Assembly: GCF_000413315.1 (NCBI RefSeq)
Contig: NZ_KE340297.1
Location: forward strand, 1,438,599-1,502,598
Direction of reading: 5' to 3'
DNA: 64,000 bases
From: Propionibacterium sp. oral taxon 192 str. F0372
GTDB taxonomy: Bacteria > Actinomycetota > Actinomycetes > Propionibacteriales > Propionibacteriaceae
The notes beneath the pieces were generated by a model. It was given only the letters and a program-made list of their open reading frames with translations. It was not told the origin of the DNA and did not search any database. The position numbers and the translations under genes were made by a program. Positions 17,541 to 26,455 of this stretch are shown here, piece after piece (position 1 is the stretch's first letter; each line of letters starts with the position of its first letter).

Positions 17541-18945
17541 GCAGGAGAACAACCCGACGAGCATCGGGCTCACGCAGTACCTCGATCCGTCGTACTGGAC
17601 CTGGGCTGCCGAGGACCCGAACGGGGCCGCGCTGCTCCAGCAGGGAGCCGAGGCGATCCTCGCCTACGTGGTGCAGCGGCTCGAGGCCACCGGCTGCGAG
17701 GTCGTCGAGGCCTACGGCATCGTGCATGACAAGGACGAGCGCGAGGTCTGGAGCGACACGGAGAAGGCTCTGGTGATCAAGCCGAAGCCCGATCACCTGC
17801 ACGCGGTCATCAAGTTCGCCAGCCGTGCGAAGAGCGCACCGCTGGATCGGCTCGCGTTCGGCATCGGCGTCGAGCCCCAGTACGTCGAGAAGCCGGGCCG
17901 CGGGCGGTACGCCTACGACAACATGCTGTCGTATCTGACGCACGTGAAGTACGCGGACAAGCACCAATACGCGCCTTCGGAGGTCGCTACGGTGCGTGGG
18001 CCTGACTACCTCGGGATCGACGCCCAGCGTCGGGAGACCTGGCTCAAGGGGCGCGCGCACGTGAAGAAGAAGGTCGTCGCCGAGAACTTCGAGGACATGC
18101 GCGAGCGCGTGCTCCAGGGCGAGTTCACGCGGGATCAGATCATGCTCACGGACGAGCTGTTCGACATCTACTCGCGGCATCAGCGGGAGATCGACGACGC
18201 GCTGTCGGCCTACGGCCAGCGCCGCGCATACCGGGCGGCGGCGAAGCTCCGCGCCGGTGAGTTCTCGACGCACGTGGTGTTCGTCCATGGGGATGCCGGG
18301 ATCGGCAAGACCCGGTTCGCCACGGACTTCATCACCGAGGCGATCAACGCGGCGAACGCGCACGGCGAGCGGTGGCAGGTCTACCGGGCCGCGACGGGGA
18401 ACCCGCTTGATGACTGGCGAGGCGAGGAGGTGCTGCTGCTGGACGATCTGCGGGCCTCGGCGATGGATGCGAACGACTGGCTGCTGCTGCTTGATCCGTA
18501 CAACGCCTCGCCTGCGAAGGCTCGGTACAAGAACAAGGGCGAGGTGGCCCCGCGCCTTATCGTCATCACGGCGACGATCGAGCCTGTCGAGTTCTTCTAC
18601 TACGCCCGCCAGAAGGGCAACGTGGACGAGGCGTTGGACCAGTTCATCCGCCGCTTGGCCTCGGTCGTGAAGGTCTATCGTGCCGACGACATCAATCGTT
18701 ACCTCGTGCAGCACATTGGGAAGATCGAGCCCTACGAGTGGCACCAGTGCAGCATCCCGACCGCCGCACACACGCCCGGCATGTACGGCAACGCGTATCA
18801 CCAGAACGTCGGGTCGCGGGAGCTGACCTACGGTCCGGAGACCTCGGCGGAACATGACGCTGAGGGCGCGGTTGCTGAGCTGCTGGGCGGGCTCGCGGTG
18901 CGGAGCCCTGACGTGCCGCTGGCGCTGATCGGAGGTGCCGCATGA
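17533..18945 (+). CDS. Replication initiator with HUH nuclease and SF3-like helicase domains
   Basis: 471 aa from GTG 17533. The first 180 residues look like a Rep_2/pMV158-type HUH nuclease: 'KPDHLHAVIKF' holds His88-Leu-His90, and Tyr134 in 'NMLSYLTHVKYADKHQY' is a candidate nicking Tyr. The second half is a P-loop helicase: Walker A Gly253-D-A-G-I-G-K-T260, Walker B 'VLLLDD' (Asp304/305), and an 'LIVITATIEPVEFFY' motif C-like strand. This domain pair is known from plasmid relatives of CRESS-DNA virus Reps. It would start rolling-circle replication of the excised element. It overlaps mobC by 4 bp. Confidence 0.82.
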   Translation: MAKQENNPTSIGLTQYLDPSYWTWAAEDPNGAALLQQGAEAILAYVVQRLEATGCEVVEAYGIVHDKDEREVWSDTEKALVIKPKPDHLHAVIKFASRAKSAPLDRLAFGIGVEPQYVEKPGRGRYAYDNMLSYLTHVKYADKHQYAPSEVATVRGPDYLGIDAQRRETWLKGRAHVKKKVVAENFEDMRERVLQGEFTRDQIMLTDELFDIYSRHQREIDDALSAYGQRRAYRAAAKLRAGEFSTHVVFVHGDAGIGKTRFATDFITEAINAANAHGERWQVYRAATGNPLDDWRGEEVLLLDDLRASAMDANDWLLLLDPYNASPAKARYKNKGEVAPRLIVITATIEPVEFFYYARQKGNVDEALDQFIRRLASVVKVYRADDINRYLVQHIGKIEPYEWHQCSIPTAAHTPGMYGNAYHQNVGSRELTYGPETSAEHDAEGAVAELLGGLAVRSPDVPLALIGGAA

Positions 18946-19532
18946 GCACCGAACGCGATGCGCTCCTCCAGGGGGTCGAGGGGGCCGGAGGCCCCTCGCA
19001 AGCAGCCGGGGAGGACATGAGCGCCAGCGAAATGTCCGACACGGCTACTGCTTGCCACTCTGGCGTACAGGTGGAGCAGCAGACCGACTCCCAGGTGAAC
19101 ACCGGTCGGGCTGATGCGGAGGCTGTGCGTCAGAGTCACGGCGGCGCGAAGCGTCGTCGTGGGGGCCGCGCGAAGCTCGATACCGACTTCGGAGAGGAGA
19201 CGCTCGCGGCGCTTCGCACTCGTGCGAAGCGGCTCGGGCTGGCTCCGAGCACGTGGGTGCGGACCGTCGTCCGGGATGCCCTCCACGCCTCTCGGAGCGA
19301 GGAGTTGGACGCCGCCGTGGCCGCGCACCTGCTCGGGGTCGAGGCGCGGGTGCAGGCGTCGGCGGATGCTCGCGAGCTGGCCGCGCAGATTCGCCCGCTG
19401 GCGATCAACGTCAACGACCTCGACCGCCGGGCGCGGGCTGGTGAGTCAGTGGCGCTGTCGGCGGAGGTGCCCGAGCTGATCGAGTTGCTGCGCGAGGTCC
19501 GCGCCCTGCTCGGGGATCGGGCGGCCTCATGA
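18942..19532 (+). CDS. mobC: MobC-like relaxosome protein
   Basis: 196 aa. The first 60 residues are disordered. Residues 65-196 fit MobC: a ribbon-helix-helix-like stretch ('RLGLAPSTWVRTVVRDAL') and 'QIRPLAINVNDLDRRARAGE', near the usual L-x-x-I-G-x-N-L-N-Q motif. MobC helps the relaxase melt and bind oriT. It overlaps both rep and the relaxase by 4 bp, so it is translationally coupled. The real start may be a later ATG (19018), as the first part has no domain. Confidence 0.78.
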   Translation: MSTERDALLQGVEGAGGPSQAAGEDMSASEMSDTATACHSGVQVEQQTDSQVNTGRADAEAVRQSHGGAKRRRGGRAKLDTDFGEETLAALRTRAKRLGLAPSTWVRTVVRDALHASRSEELDAAVAAHLLGVEARVQASADARELAAQIRPLAINVNDLDRRARAGESVALSAEVPELIELLREVRALLGDRAAS

Positions 19533-20815
19533 GCACCACGCACTACAGCCCGAGCGCCAGCGCCGCCGACACGGAGCGCTATATCCGTGGCAAGGAGGAC
19601 GAGCGGGGCATCGCGATCACGTGCGATGTGCCGGGAGGCCCCGGCGCGTTCTCGGCGCGCGCTCGGTCGCTCACGCAGAACACGACGCGCGAGGTCGAGG
19701 CGGTGCATTACCGCCAGTCGTTCAGCGACGAGGAGTTCGACCCGAAGAGTCCGGAGGACGTGCAGCGGGTGAACGATCTCGGTTATCAGCTCGCGAAGAA
19801 GATGCACCCGGATTCCGACTGCCTCGTAGTCAGTCATGTGGATGGGCGGGGCAAGAAGCCGCACAACCACATCTTGGTCATCAACCACAACAACCGGACG
19901 GGGAAGGCGCTCTCGGACTATCGCACGTTCCACGACCGCAAGGCCGGGAATCAGCGGGGCGTCCAGTCGGCGAACGACCAGCTGATGCGAGAACACGGGC
20001 TCTCGGTCGTGAAGCGGCTGGAGCACGCACCGAAGGACTGGGAGCTGCGCCGCGAGGACTTCGCCGAGGGATCGCTCGACCGCGAGATGGGCGACCGGAT
20101 GAGCGCGGCGCTGGCCGATCCCCGGGCGGTGGACAAGGCCGGTCTGGTCTCGGTGATCGAGGAGCAGAACCAGCGGCTCGGCGATGACGGGGAGCGGGTG
20201 CCGCGGATGCGGTTGCACAGCCCCGTCAGCAAGAAGGGCAAGCGCGCCGGGCAAGAGACCTGGACGCTCTACATCGAGGATCGCCGCGGCGAGTCCGGCC
20301 GCGCCGAGCGCCGCAAGCGCGCGAGCGCCCTCTCGGCGGACTTCACCCCGGAGGGCGCGCAGGCGTTCTTCGACTACCACCAGCAGCAGAAGGAGAAGGA
20401 ACATGAGCGCAGCGCTCGACAGGCTGAAGCAGCAGAACGAGCCCGAGCAGTCGCAGCAGCAGCTCGGCAGTCCGGAGACGATGGAGCTGTTGACCTCGAT
20501 CCTCGCCGCCGTCGAGGCGCAGAACACGAGGATCGCCACGCTGACCGAACAGCAGAAGAAGCTCGCGGGGTTCGTGAAGGTCATGGACGAGGAGACGACG
20601 AGGCGGCTGGAGCGGATCACGGCCCCGGCGTCGACCTCCTCGCCCTCCAGCGACGTGTCCGCGAGGATCGCGAGTATCGAGAGCAGGCAGAACGAGATCG
20701 CGAGCACGCTCGGCGAGTTCGCGCAGAGTCTCAACGGCGAGAGCTTGAACGCCGCGTCGCGGAGCTTGGTCGCGGAGGCGCAGAAGAATCGCGCGGCTAC
20801 GGCCTCGGCGATTGA
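19529..20815 (+). CDS. mobA: MobA-type relaxase
   Basis: 428 aa. N-terminal relaxase domain to about residue 250, with the metal-binding His motif in 'GKKPHNHILVIN' (His112, His114) and 'SANDQLMREHGLSVV'. Nicks oriT and carries the strand into the recipient, using a helper conjugation system. After residue 290 it runs out of frame across the mobB-like gene. There the product becomes Arg/Glu-rich and the GC-rich codon position belongs to the other frame, so the last 138 residues may be under weak selection. Family assignment (MOBP/MOBQ) is tentative. Confidence 0.82.
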   Translation: MSTTHYSPSASAADTERYIRGKEDERGIAITCDVPGGPGAFSARARSLTQNTTREVEAVHYRQSFSDEEFDPKSPEDVQRVNDLGYQLAKKMHPDSDCLVVSHVDGRGKKPHNHILVINHNNRTGKALSDYRTFHDRKAGNQRGVQSANDQLMREHGLSVVKRLEHAPKDWELRREDFAEGSLDREMGDRMSAALADPRAVDKAGLVSVIEEQNQRLGDDGERVPRMRLHSPVSKKGKRAGQETWTLYIEDRRGESGRAERRKRASALSADFTPEGAQAFFDYHQQQKEKEHERSARQAEAAERARAVAAAARQSGDDGAVDLDPRRRRGAEHEDRHADRTAEEARGVREGHGRGDDEAAGADHGPGVDLLALQRRVREDREYREQAERDREHARRVRAESQRRELERRVAELGRGGAEESRGYGLGD

Positions 20816-21308
20816 GGGTCTGAAGGCGCAGGTCACAGCGAACCAGAAGCTCGTGAGCCAGGTCGGCGGCGCGGTCCAGCGGATCGAGAAGCGCACCGAG
20901 GAACGGGTCGAGAAGGCTGTCGAGCAGGTCGCCGGGGAGGCTTCGGCCACGATGACCGCGAGCCTCGACGCCTCGAACGCGCGGGCGGAGCGGATCATCG
21001 CCGCGACGGCGAAGCTGGAGGCGCGACAGCTCTGGTCCGCCGCCGCCGCGATGTGCCTCGTTCTCCTGCCGGTGGCCGTGGTCGTCGCCGGTCTCTGGAT
21101 GGGCATCGCCGGGCTCATCACGGGTGTTCAGTGGGCGCTGGACGTGGACGGGAGCGTGTGGCTCGGCATCGGCCGGTGGCTCGTGGTCGGCGCTGGCCTC
21201 GCCGGGGCCGGCTACGGGCTCTTCGCGTCCGTCCGCTGGGTTGCGGGTCTCGTGGAGACCTGGAAGGGCCGCGGGATGCCGAAGTGGCCCCGCTGGCGCA
21301 AGAGGTGA
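20403..21308 (+). CDS. MobB-like coiled-coil membrane protein overlapping the relaxase gene
   Basis: 301 aa from ATG 20403, with AAGGAGAAGGAAC just upstream. Residues 1-200 are coiled coil ('LDRLKQQNEPEQSQQQ...'). Two membrane segments lie at about 208-236 and 251-275, with a basic C-terminal tail. Third positions are nearly all G/C from the first codon, showing this frame is coding. It overlaps the relaxase frame by 413 bp. In ColE1 and RSF1010 plasmids a mobB gene overlaps mobA in another frame in the same way. It probably anchors the relaxosome to the membrane. Confidence 0.72.
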   Translation: MSAALDRLKQQNEPEQSQQQLGSPETMELLTSILAAVEAQNTRIATLTEQQKKLAGFVKVMDEETTRRLERITAPASTSSPSSDVSARIASIESRQNEIASTLGEFAQSLNGESLNAASRSLVAEAQKNRAATASAIEGLKAQVTANQKLVSQVGGAVQRIEKRTEERVEKAVEQVAGEASATMTASLDASNARAERIIAATAKLEARQLWSAAAAMCLVLLPVAVVVAGLWMGIAGLITGVQWALDVDGSVWLGIGRWLVVGAGLAGAGYGLFASVRWVAGLVETWKGRGMPKWPRWRKR

Positions 21309-21359
21309 TCACGCCTCACGAGGGCAAGCGCGCGCAGCGCGTGCGGCAGCCGCGACAAC

Positions 21360-21389
21360 TGGACATTAGGTCAGCGGCTGCTGTATAGT
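21360..21389 (+). promoter_or_regulatory. Promoter of cmtR-ATPase operon
   Basis: TGGACA (21360-21365), 18-bp spacer, TATAGT (21384-21389). The ATG is 7 nt after the -10 box, so the mRNA is probably leaderless. GGTCAGC (21369-21375) and GCTGACC (21399-21405) are inverted arms flanking the -10 and start codon, a candidate CmtR operator. Confidence 0.65.
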
Positions 21390-21396
21390 TCAGTGC

Positions 21397-21765
21397 ATGC
21401 TGACCATTGCTTCGCGTCTTGACGTCATGAACCGGCTCGGCCGGGCCATGGCCGACCCGACGCGCTCCCGCATCCTGATGTCCCTGCTCGACAGCCCGAG
21501 CCACCCCGCGGTGCTCTCGCGCGAGCTGGGGCTGACCCGCTCGAACGTGTCCAACCACCTGACCTGCCTGCGCGACTGCGGGATCGTGGTCGCCGAGCCC
21601 GAGGGCCGCCAGACTCGCTACGAGATCGCCGACCCGCACCTGGCCGCGGCGCTGACGGCACTGGTCGATGTGACCCTCGCCGTGGACGAGAGCGCGCCGT
21701 GCATCGACCCGGCCTGCTCGGTGCCGGGCTGCTGCGCCGCGAGCAGTTCGGGGGACGCCTCGTGA
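21397..21765 (+). CDS. cmtR: Cd(II)/Pb(II)-sensing repressor CmtR (ArsR/SmtB family)
   Basis: 122 aa winged-helix repressor. The recognition helix 'LTRSNVSNHLTCLRDCGIV' holds Cys57 and Cys61, and Cys102 lies in the C-terminal tail. These are exactly the three ligand positions known for Mycobacterium tuberculosis CmtR, which releases DNA on binding cadmium or lead. Further Cys residues follow in the tail (C-S-V-P-G-C-C). The stop overlaps the ATPase start (GTGA). It regulates the ATPase and itself. Confidence 0.94.
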   Translation: MLTIASRLDVMNRLGRAMADPTRSRILMSLLDSPSHPAVLSRELGLTRSNVSNHLTCLRDCGIVVAEPEGRQTRYEIADPHLAAALTALVDVTLAVDESAPCIDPACSVPGCCAASSSGDAS

Positions 21766-23666
21766 GCGCCGCCTGCGGCTGCGACGAGCCGACGACCAGC
21801 CCCGCGGACGAGGCAGAGGAGGCAGAGCGCCCGTGGTGGCGTGATCCCGGCCTGGTCGTGCCGATCCTCTCCGGCGTCGCGTTCGGCACCGGCCTGGCGC
21901 TGGAGTGGTCGGGGCTGCACATCGCGGCGCTGGTCGCGTTCTGGGCGGGCCTGCTGCTGGGCGCGTACACGTTCGTGCCCGGTGCGATCCGGAATCTCGT
22001 TGTGAAGCGCAAGCTCGGGATCGCGCTGCTGATGACGATCAGCGCCGTGGGCGCGGTGATCCTCGGCTACGTCGAGGAGGCGGCCGCGCTGGCGTTCCTC
22101 TACTCGATCGCCGAGGCCCTGGAGGACAAGGCGATGGACCGCGCCCGCGGCGGGCTGCGCGCGCTGCTGAAGCTCGTGCCGGAGACCGCGACCGTGCTGC
22201 GCGACGGGACCTCCGCCTCGGTCCCGGCCAGGGAGATCGCCGTCGGCGACGTGCTGCTGGTCCGCCCTGGCGAGCGGGTCGCGACCGATGGGCTGGTCCG
22301 CTCGGGCCGGTCGAGCCTGGACACTTCGGCGATCACCGGTGAATCGATCCCGGTCGAGGTCGCGCCCGGAGAAGCGGTGTCGGCGGGCGCGATCAACAGC
22401 GCCGGCGTGCTGGAGGTCGAGGCGACCGCCGCGGGCACCGACAACTCGCTGACCACGATCGTGGAGCTGGTAGAGCAGGCCCAGGCCGAGAAGGGCGACC
22501 GAGCCCGGATCGCTGACCGGATCGCCCGCCCGCTGGTGCCCGGCGTGATGGTCCTCGCCGTCCTCGTCGGCGTGCTCGGGTCCCTGCTCGGCGACCCGGA
22601 GACCTGGATCACCCGCGCCCTGGTCGTCCTCGTCGCGGCCAGCCCCTGCGCGCTGGCGATCGCGGTGCCCGTCACCGTGGTCTCCGCGATCGGCGCGGCG
22701 ACCAAGTTCGGCGTCGTCATCAAGAGCGGGGCCGCCTTCGAGCGCCTCGGCGGCATCCGGCACCTGGCCGTGGACAAGACCGGCACTCTGACCCGCAACC
22801 GGCCCGAGGTAACCGCCATCGTCGCCGCCCATGGGTTCGACGATGCGCAGGTGCTTGCTTGGGCTGCCGCCGTGGAGCAGCACTCGACGCACCCACTCGC
22901 CGCCGCCATCGCCGCCGCGGGCCGGGGAACCCCCGCCGCGCAGGACGTGGCCGAGGAGGCCGGGCACGGCATCGGTGGCCTGGTCGACGGCCGCAGGGTG
23001 GCGGTGGGCAGTCCGCGCTGGATCGACGCCGGTCCGCTCAAGGCCCGGGTCGAGGACCTGGAGGCCGAGGGGCAGACCTGCGTGCTCGTCACCGTCGACG
23101 GCTTCCTGGCCGGGGCGATCGGCGTCCGCGACGAGCTGCGCCCCGAGGTCCCCGAGGTCGTGCGGACCCTGCGCGACCAGGGCGTCGAGGTGAGCATGCT
23201 CACCGGCGACAACTCCCGCACCGCTGCTGCGCTGGCGAAGCTGGCCGGGATCGGCGACGTGCACGCCGAGCTGCGTCCCGAGGACAAGGCTCGCATCGTC
23301 GCCGGGTTCTCGGAGACGTCGCCGACCGCGATGATCGGCGACGGCATCAACGACGCGCCCGCCCTGGCCGGGGCGACCGTGGGCATCGCGATGGGCGCGA
23401 CCGGCTCCGACGCCGCGATCGAGTCCGCCGACGTCGCCTTCACCGGCCACGACCTCGGCCTCATCCCGCAGGCTCTGCGCCACGCCCGCCGCGGCGGCAG
23501 GATCATCAACCAGAACATCGTGCTGTCCTTGGCGATCATCACTGTGCTGCTGCCGCTGGCGATCACCGGCGTGCTCGGCCTGGCAGCGGTCGTCCTCGTG
23601 CACGAGGTCGCCGAAGTCGTCGTCATCGCCAACGGACTGCGGGCTGCGCGTGCCCGCAAGCAATAG
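21762..23666 (+). CDS. P1B-type heavy-metal (Cd/Pb/Zn) efflux ATPase
   Basis: 634 aa from GTG 21762, overlapping cmtR. Phosphorylation motif D338-K-T-G-T-L-T; 'GDGINDAPALAGATVGIAMG' hinge; membrane metal site Ser-Pro-Cys296. It lacks the usual HMA domain; only a short Cys-Gly-Cys is at the N-terminus. The last helix has 'VVLVHEVAEVVVIANGLRAAR', as in CtpG/CmtA-type pumps paired with CmtR. It would export cadmium or lead. The substrate is inferred from CmtR. Its stop is 25 bp before attR, so it is the terminal cargo of the element. Confidence 0.93.
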   Translation: MSAACGCDEPTTSPADEAEEAERPWWRDPGLVVPILSGVAFGTGLALEWSGLHIAALVAFWAGLLLGAYTFVPGAIRNLVVKRKLGIALLMTISAVGAVILGYVEEAAALAFLYSIAEALEDKAMDRARGGLRALLKLVPETATVLRDGTSASVPAREIAVGDVLLVRPGERVATDGLVRSGRSSLDTSAITGESIPVEVAPGEAVSAGAINSAGVLEVEATAAGTDNSLTTIVELVEQAQAEKGDRARIADRIARPLVPGVMVLAVLVGVLGSLLGDPETWITRALVVLVAASPCALAIAVPVTVVSAIGAATKFGVVIKSGAAFERLGGIRHLAVDKTGTLTRNRPEVTAIVAAHGFDDAQVLAWAAAVEQHSTHPLAAAIAAAGRGTPAAQDVAEEAGHGIGGLVDGRRVAVGSPRWIDAGPLKARVEDLEAEGQTCVLVTVDGFLAGAIGVRDELRPEVPEVVRTLRDQGVEVSMLTGDNSRTAAALAKLAGIGDVHAELRPEDKARIVAGFSETSPTAMIGDGINDAPALAGATVGIAMGATGSDAAIESADVAFTGHDLGLIPQALRHARRGGRIINQNIVLSLAIITVLLPLAITGVLGLAAVVLVHEVAEVVVIANGLRAARARKQ

Positions 23667-23691
23667 GTGTTCCGTCCAACGCCATAACTCA

Positions 23692-23699
23692 GACATGCG
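23692..23699 (+). other. attR core
   Basis: GACATGCG, identical to the left copy at 15048-15055. The flanking bases differ on both sides (left copy C...T, right copy A...C), so the shared core is 8 bp. Confidence 0.85.
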
Positions 23700-24522
23700 C
23701 TACGAGAACCCTCTGCATCTGGCAGAGGAGGCTGCGGGGCTCGATTTGCTGGCCGACAACCGCATTGCCCTGGGCATCTCGCGGGGTTCCCCCGAGCCTG
23801 CCGACAAGGGCTGGGAATCCTTCGGGTACACCGCTGATGAGCCGAATGGCGCCGACATGGCTCGCGCCAAGTGGGATCGCTTCCTGCATGCGATCGACGG
23901 TCATCAGATGGCGACGGCCGCACCGGCCGGTCAGCAGTACCCGAACCTTTACCACCCGGGCACCCCGCTGCCGGTCTTCCCGCATTCCGAAGGGCTGCGC
24001 AGACGGATCTGGTGGGGTTCGGGTACCAATGCCTCCGCGGAACAGGCCGCCCGCGATGGGGTGAACCTGATGAGTTCCACCCTGGTCTCCGAAGCGGATG
24101 GGTCGTCTCTGGGTGAGATTCAGGCACGACAGATCCAGTTCTTCCGCGAAGCCTGGAAGCAGGCGGGTCACGACTGGAACCCGCGGGTGTCGGTGTCGCG
24201 GTCGATCTTCCCGTTGGTTACTGAGCGTGATCACCAGCTATTCGGATTGCATGGCGAATCACGCGATCAAATCGGCTCGATCGAGGGCGCCACCCGCACC
24301 ACATTCGGGCGTTCCTATGCCGCCGAACCTGATGTACTCATCGAGCAGTTGAAGGCGGACCCAGCCATCGCCTTGGCCGACACATTGATGCTCACCATTC
24401 CCAACGTCTTGGGAGTTGAGGTGAATCTGTCGATCCTGCAAAATTTCGCCGAGCATGTCGCCCCGGCGCTGGGGTGGGTGCCCAGCACCGAGGGCCCGGT
24501 GAGTGGTTACACTCTCGACTGA
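23692..24522 (+). pseudogene. LLM-class flavin-dependent oxidoreductase, 3' part
   Basis: Continues the gene broken at 15055: D-M-R-Y-E-N-P-L-H-L-A-E-E-A follows the 'GTGVIDMR' of the left part. It includes 'LDLLADNRIALGISRGSPEP' and the C-terminal part of the TIM barrel, ending at 24522. The reconstituted protein is 355 aa, a normal length for LLM-class F420/FMN monooxygenases. No promoter is seen for this fragment alone, though read-through from the ATPase could yield an N-terminally short form. It shows no other lesion, so insertion looks recent. Confidence 0.9.
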
Positions 24523-24530
24523 GATGTGTC

Positions 24531-24894
<364 letters not shown>

Positions 24895-25038
24895 TTATCC
24901 TTCTTGTGCTGGATGAGGACGGGTGAGATTCGGTGGAAAGAGGGCGACTCGGGGTTGCAAAGTTGTCTGGACGGTGAGGTGGTGCCCCCATGACGGGTAG
25001 TCTCATGGGTGCCGCACTGCCGTCGACATGGAGATGAG

Positions 25039-26454
25039 ATGAGCGCACAGAATCCCGGAGCCCCTGGCAACTTCCAGCCGCCGGTTGTTCCGCCCCAACC
25101 CGTCCAGCCCGCCGCACCAGCGGGGAACCCTGCGCCGATGGGTGCACCAGTGGGGAATCCTGCGCCGATGGGTGCACCAGCACCAGCCCCAGCGCAGGCA
25201 GCCGTAGCGCAGGCAGGTGCAGCCGCAGCGGCTCCGGGGCCCTTGGCTCCGCCCGCTACGTCCTCCGTGCTGACCTTGGAGGCCCCAGCTGCCCCGCCGG
25301 TGGTCCAGGCCACCCAGGCGCCTGAGATGGCCCCGCCGGTCACCGAGGAGCAACGCCCCGCCCTCGATGCCAAGGTCTCCTCCTTCATGGGGGCTCTACT
25401 GTCCGAGCAGGCCGGTTCCCCGGAATTTGCAGCCCAGGCCAATGCCGTGACGTCGATGGGCGATGCCGACATTCGTCGTGCAGCAGAGACGTCGAACCGG
25501 CTGCTGGACACCCCTTTGCGGGAAATGAAAACCGGCGGGCTGACCGACGTGTCCAAGGTGTCCAACACCTTGGTCGAGTTGCGTCGCACGGTTGAAACCC
25601 TCGATCCTTCCCAGGCCAGCGCCTCCAAGAAATTCCTTGGGTTCATTCCCTTCGGCACCAAGATGCAGGACTACTTCCGCAAGTACCAGTCCTCTCAGGA
25701 GCATCTGAACGCCATCCTGCATGCCCTGCGTCAGGGGCAGGACGAGCTGACCAGGGACAACGTTTCCCTCAACATGGAAAAGCAGGTTCTGTGGGACACC
25801 ATGTCACGGCTGAACCAGTACATCTATCTAGCCGAGCAGCTCGACACCCAGCTGTCGGCAGCCATCGCCGAATTGCAGGTGACCGACCCGGCCAAGGCAG
25901 ATGCTCTCAGCAAGGACGTTCTGTTCTACGTGCGTCAGAAACACCAGGACCTGTTGACCCAGCTCGCGGTCTCCATCCAGGGCTACCTGGCGATGGACAT
26001 CATCATCAAGAACAACGTCGAGTTGATCAAGGGGGTTGATCGTGCATCGACGACGACCGTCTCGGCGCTGCGCACCGCGGTCATCACCGCTCAGGCCTTG
26101 GGTAACCAGAAGCTGGTGCTCGATCAGATCGCTGCGTTGAACACGACGACCTCCAATCTGATCGCATCCACCTCCGAACTGCTGAAGAACAATTCGGTGG
26201 CGATCCAGGAGCAGGCCGCATCGTCGATGGTCTCGATTGAGGCTTTGCAGAAGGCTTTCGCGAATATCTACGAGACCATGGATTCGATCGACAACTTCAA
26301 GATCCAAGCGCTCAACACCATGTCGCAGACCGTGGGGGTGCTGGAGAACGAGGTGGCCAAGTCGCGTGCCTACCTTGACCGGGCCAGGCAGGCCGATGCG
26401 AATTCCCAGATCGCCGCCGGGAATTTCACCCTGCCGGGTGACGGCCGAGCCTGA
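25039..26454 (+). CDS. telA: TelA-family (toxic anion resistance) protein
   Basis: 471 aa from ATG 25039, with GGAGATGAG upstream. The first 100 residues are Pro/Ala-rich with a duplicated 10-residue unit. The rest is a long helical TelA domain (from 'PLREMKTGGLTDVSKV' to 'VAKSRAYLDRARQ'), including 'SASKKFLGFIPFG' and 'YIYLAEQLD'. TelA/KlaA is linked to tellurite and cell-envelope stress resistance and often occurs in Ter-type clusters; the molecular role is unknown. The next gene begins one base after its stop. It opens the 16-kb block ending with the FHA gene. Confidence 0.92.
   Translation: MSAQNPGAPGNFQPPVVPPQPVQPAAPAGNPAPMGAPVGNPAPMGAPAPAPAQAAVAQAGAAAAAPGPLAPPATSSVLTLEAPAAPPVVQATQAPEMAPPVTEEQRPALDAKVSSFMGALLSEQAGSPEFAAQANAVTSMGDADIRRAAETSNRLLDTPLREMKTGGLTDVSKVSNTLVELRRTVETLDPSQASASKKFLGFIPFGTKMQDYFRKYQSSQEHLNAILHALRQGQDELTRDNVSLNMEKQVLWDTMSRLNQYIYLAEQLDTQLSAAIAELQVTDPAKADALSKDVLFYVRQKHQDLLTQLAVSIQGYLAMDIIIKNNVELIKGVDRASTTTVSALRTAVITAQALGNQKLVLDQIAALNTTTSNLIASTSELLKNNSVAIQEQAASSMVSIEALQKAFANIYETMDSIDNFKIQALNTMSQTVGVLENEVAKSRAYLDRARQADANSQIAAGNFTLPGDGRA
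25122..25181 (+). repeat. Two tandem 30-bp repeats in telA
   Basis: 25122-25151 and 25152-25181 differ by one base pair inside plus the last base. They encode G-N-P-A-P-M-G-A-P-(V/A), part of the disordered Pro-rich arm. Confidence 0.75.
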
Positions 26455-26455
26455 G

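Larger units (their letters stand above)
15048..23699 (+). mobile_element. Integrated mobilizable element with Rep, Mob genes and heavy-metal resistance
   Basis: Bounded by GACATGCG repeats; 8,644 bp from core to core. Order: serine integrase, three small genes (one HTH), rep, mobC, relaxase with overlapping mobB-like gene, cmtR, P-type ATPase. All genes are on the plus strand. Third codon positions are almost all G or C, more extreme than in flanking genes, which also causes very long antisense open frames. It has no conjugation channel, so it would depend on a helper. Rep suggests that the excised circle can replicate. Confidence 0.88.

Noticed and set aside
15085-24127. Very long minus-strand open frames (450-690 codons) across the element
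   Set aside because: They are antisense to recognised genes. Extreme G/C at third positions removes stop codons on the other strand; their translations are Arg/Pro/Ala-rich without motifs.
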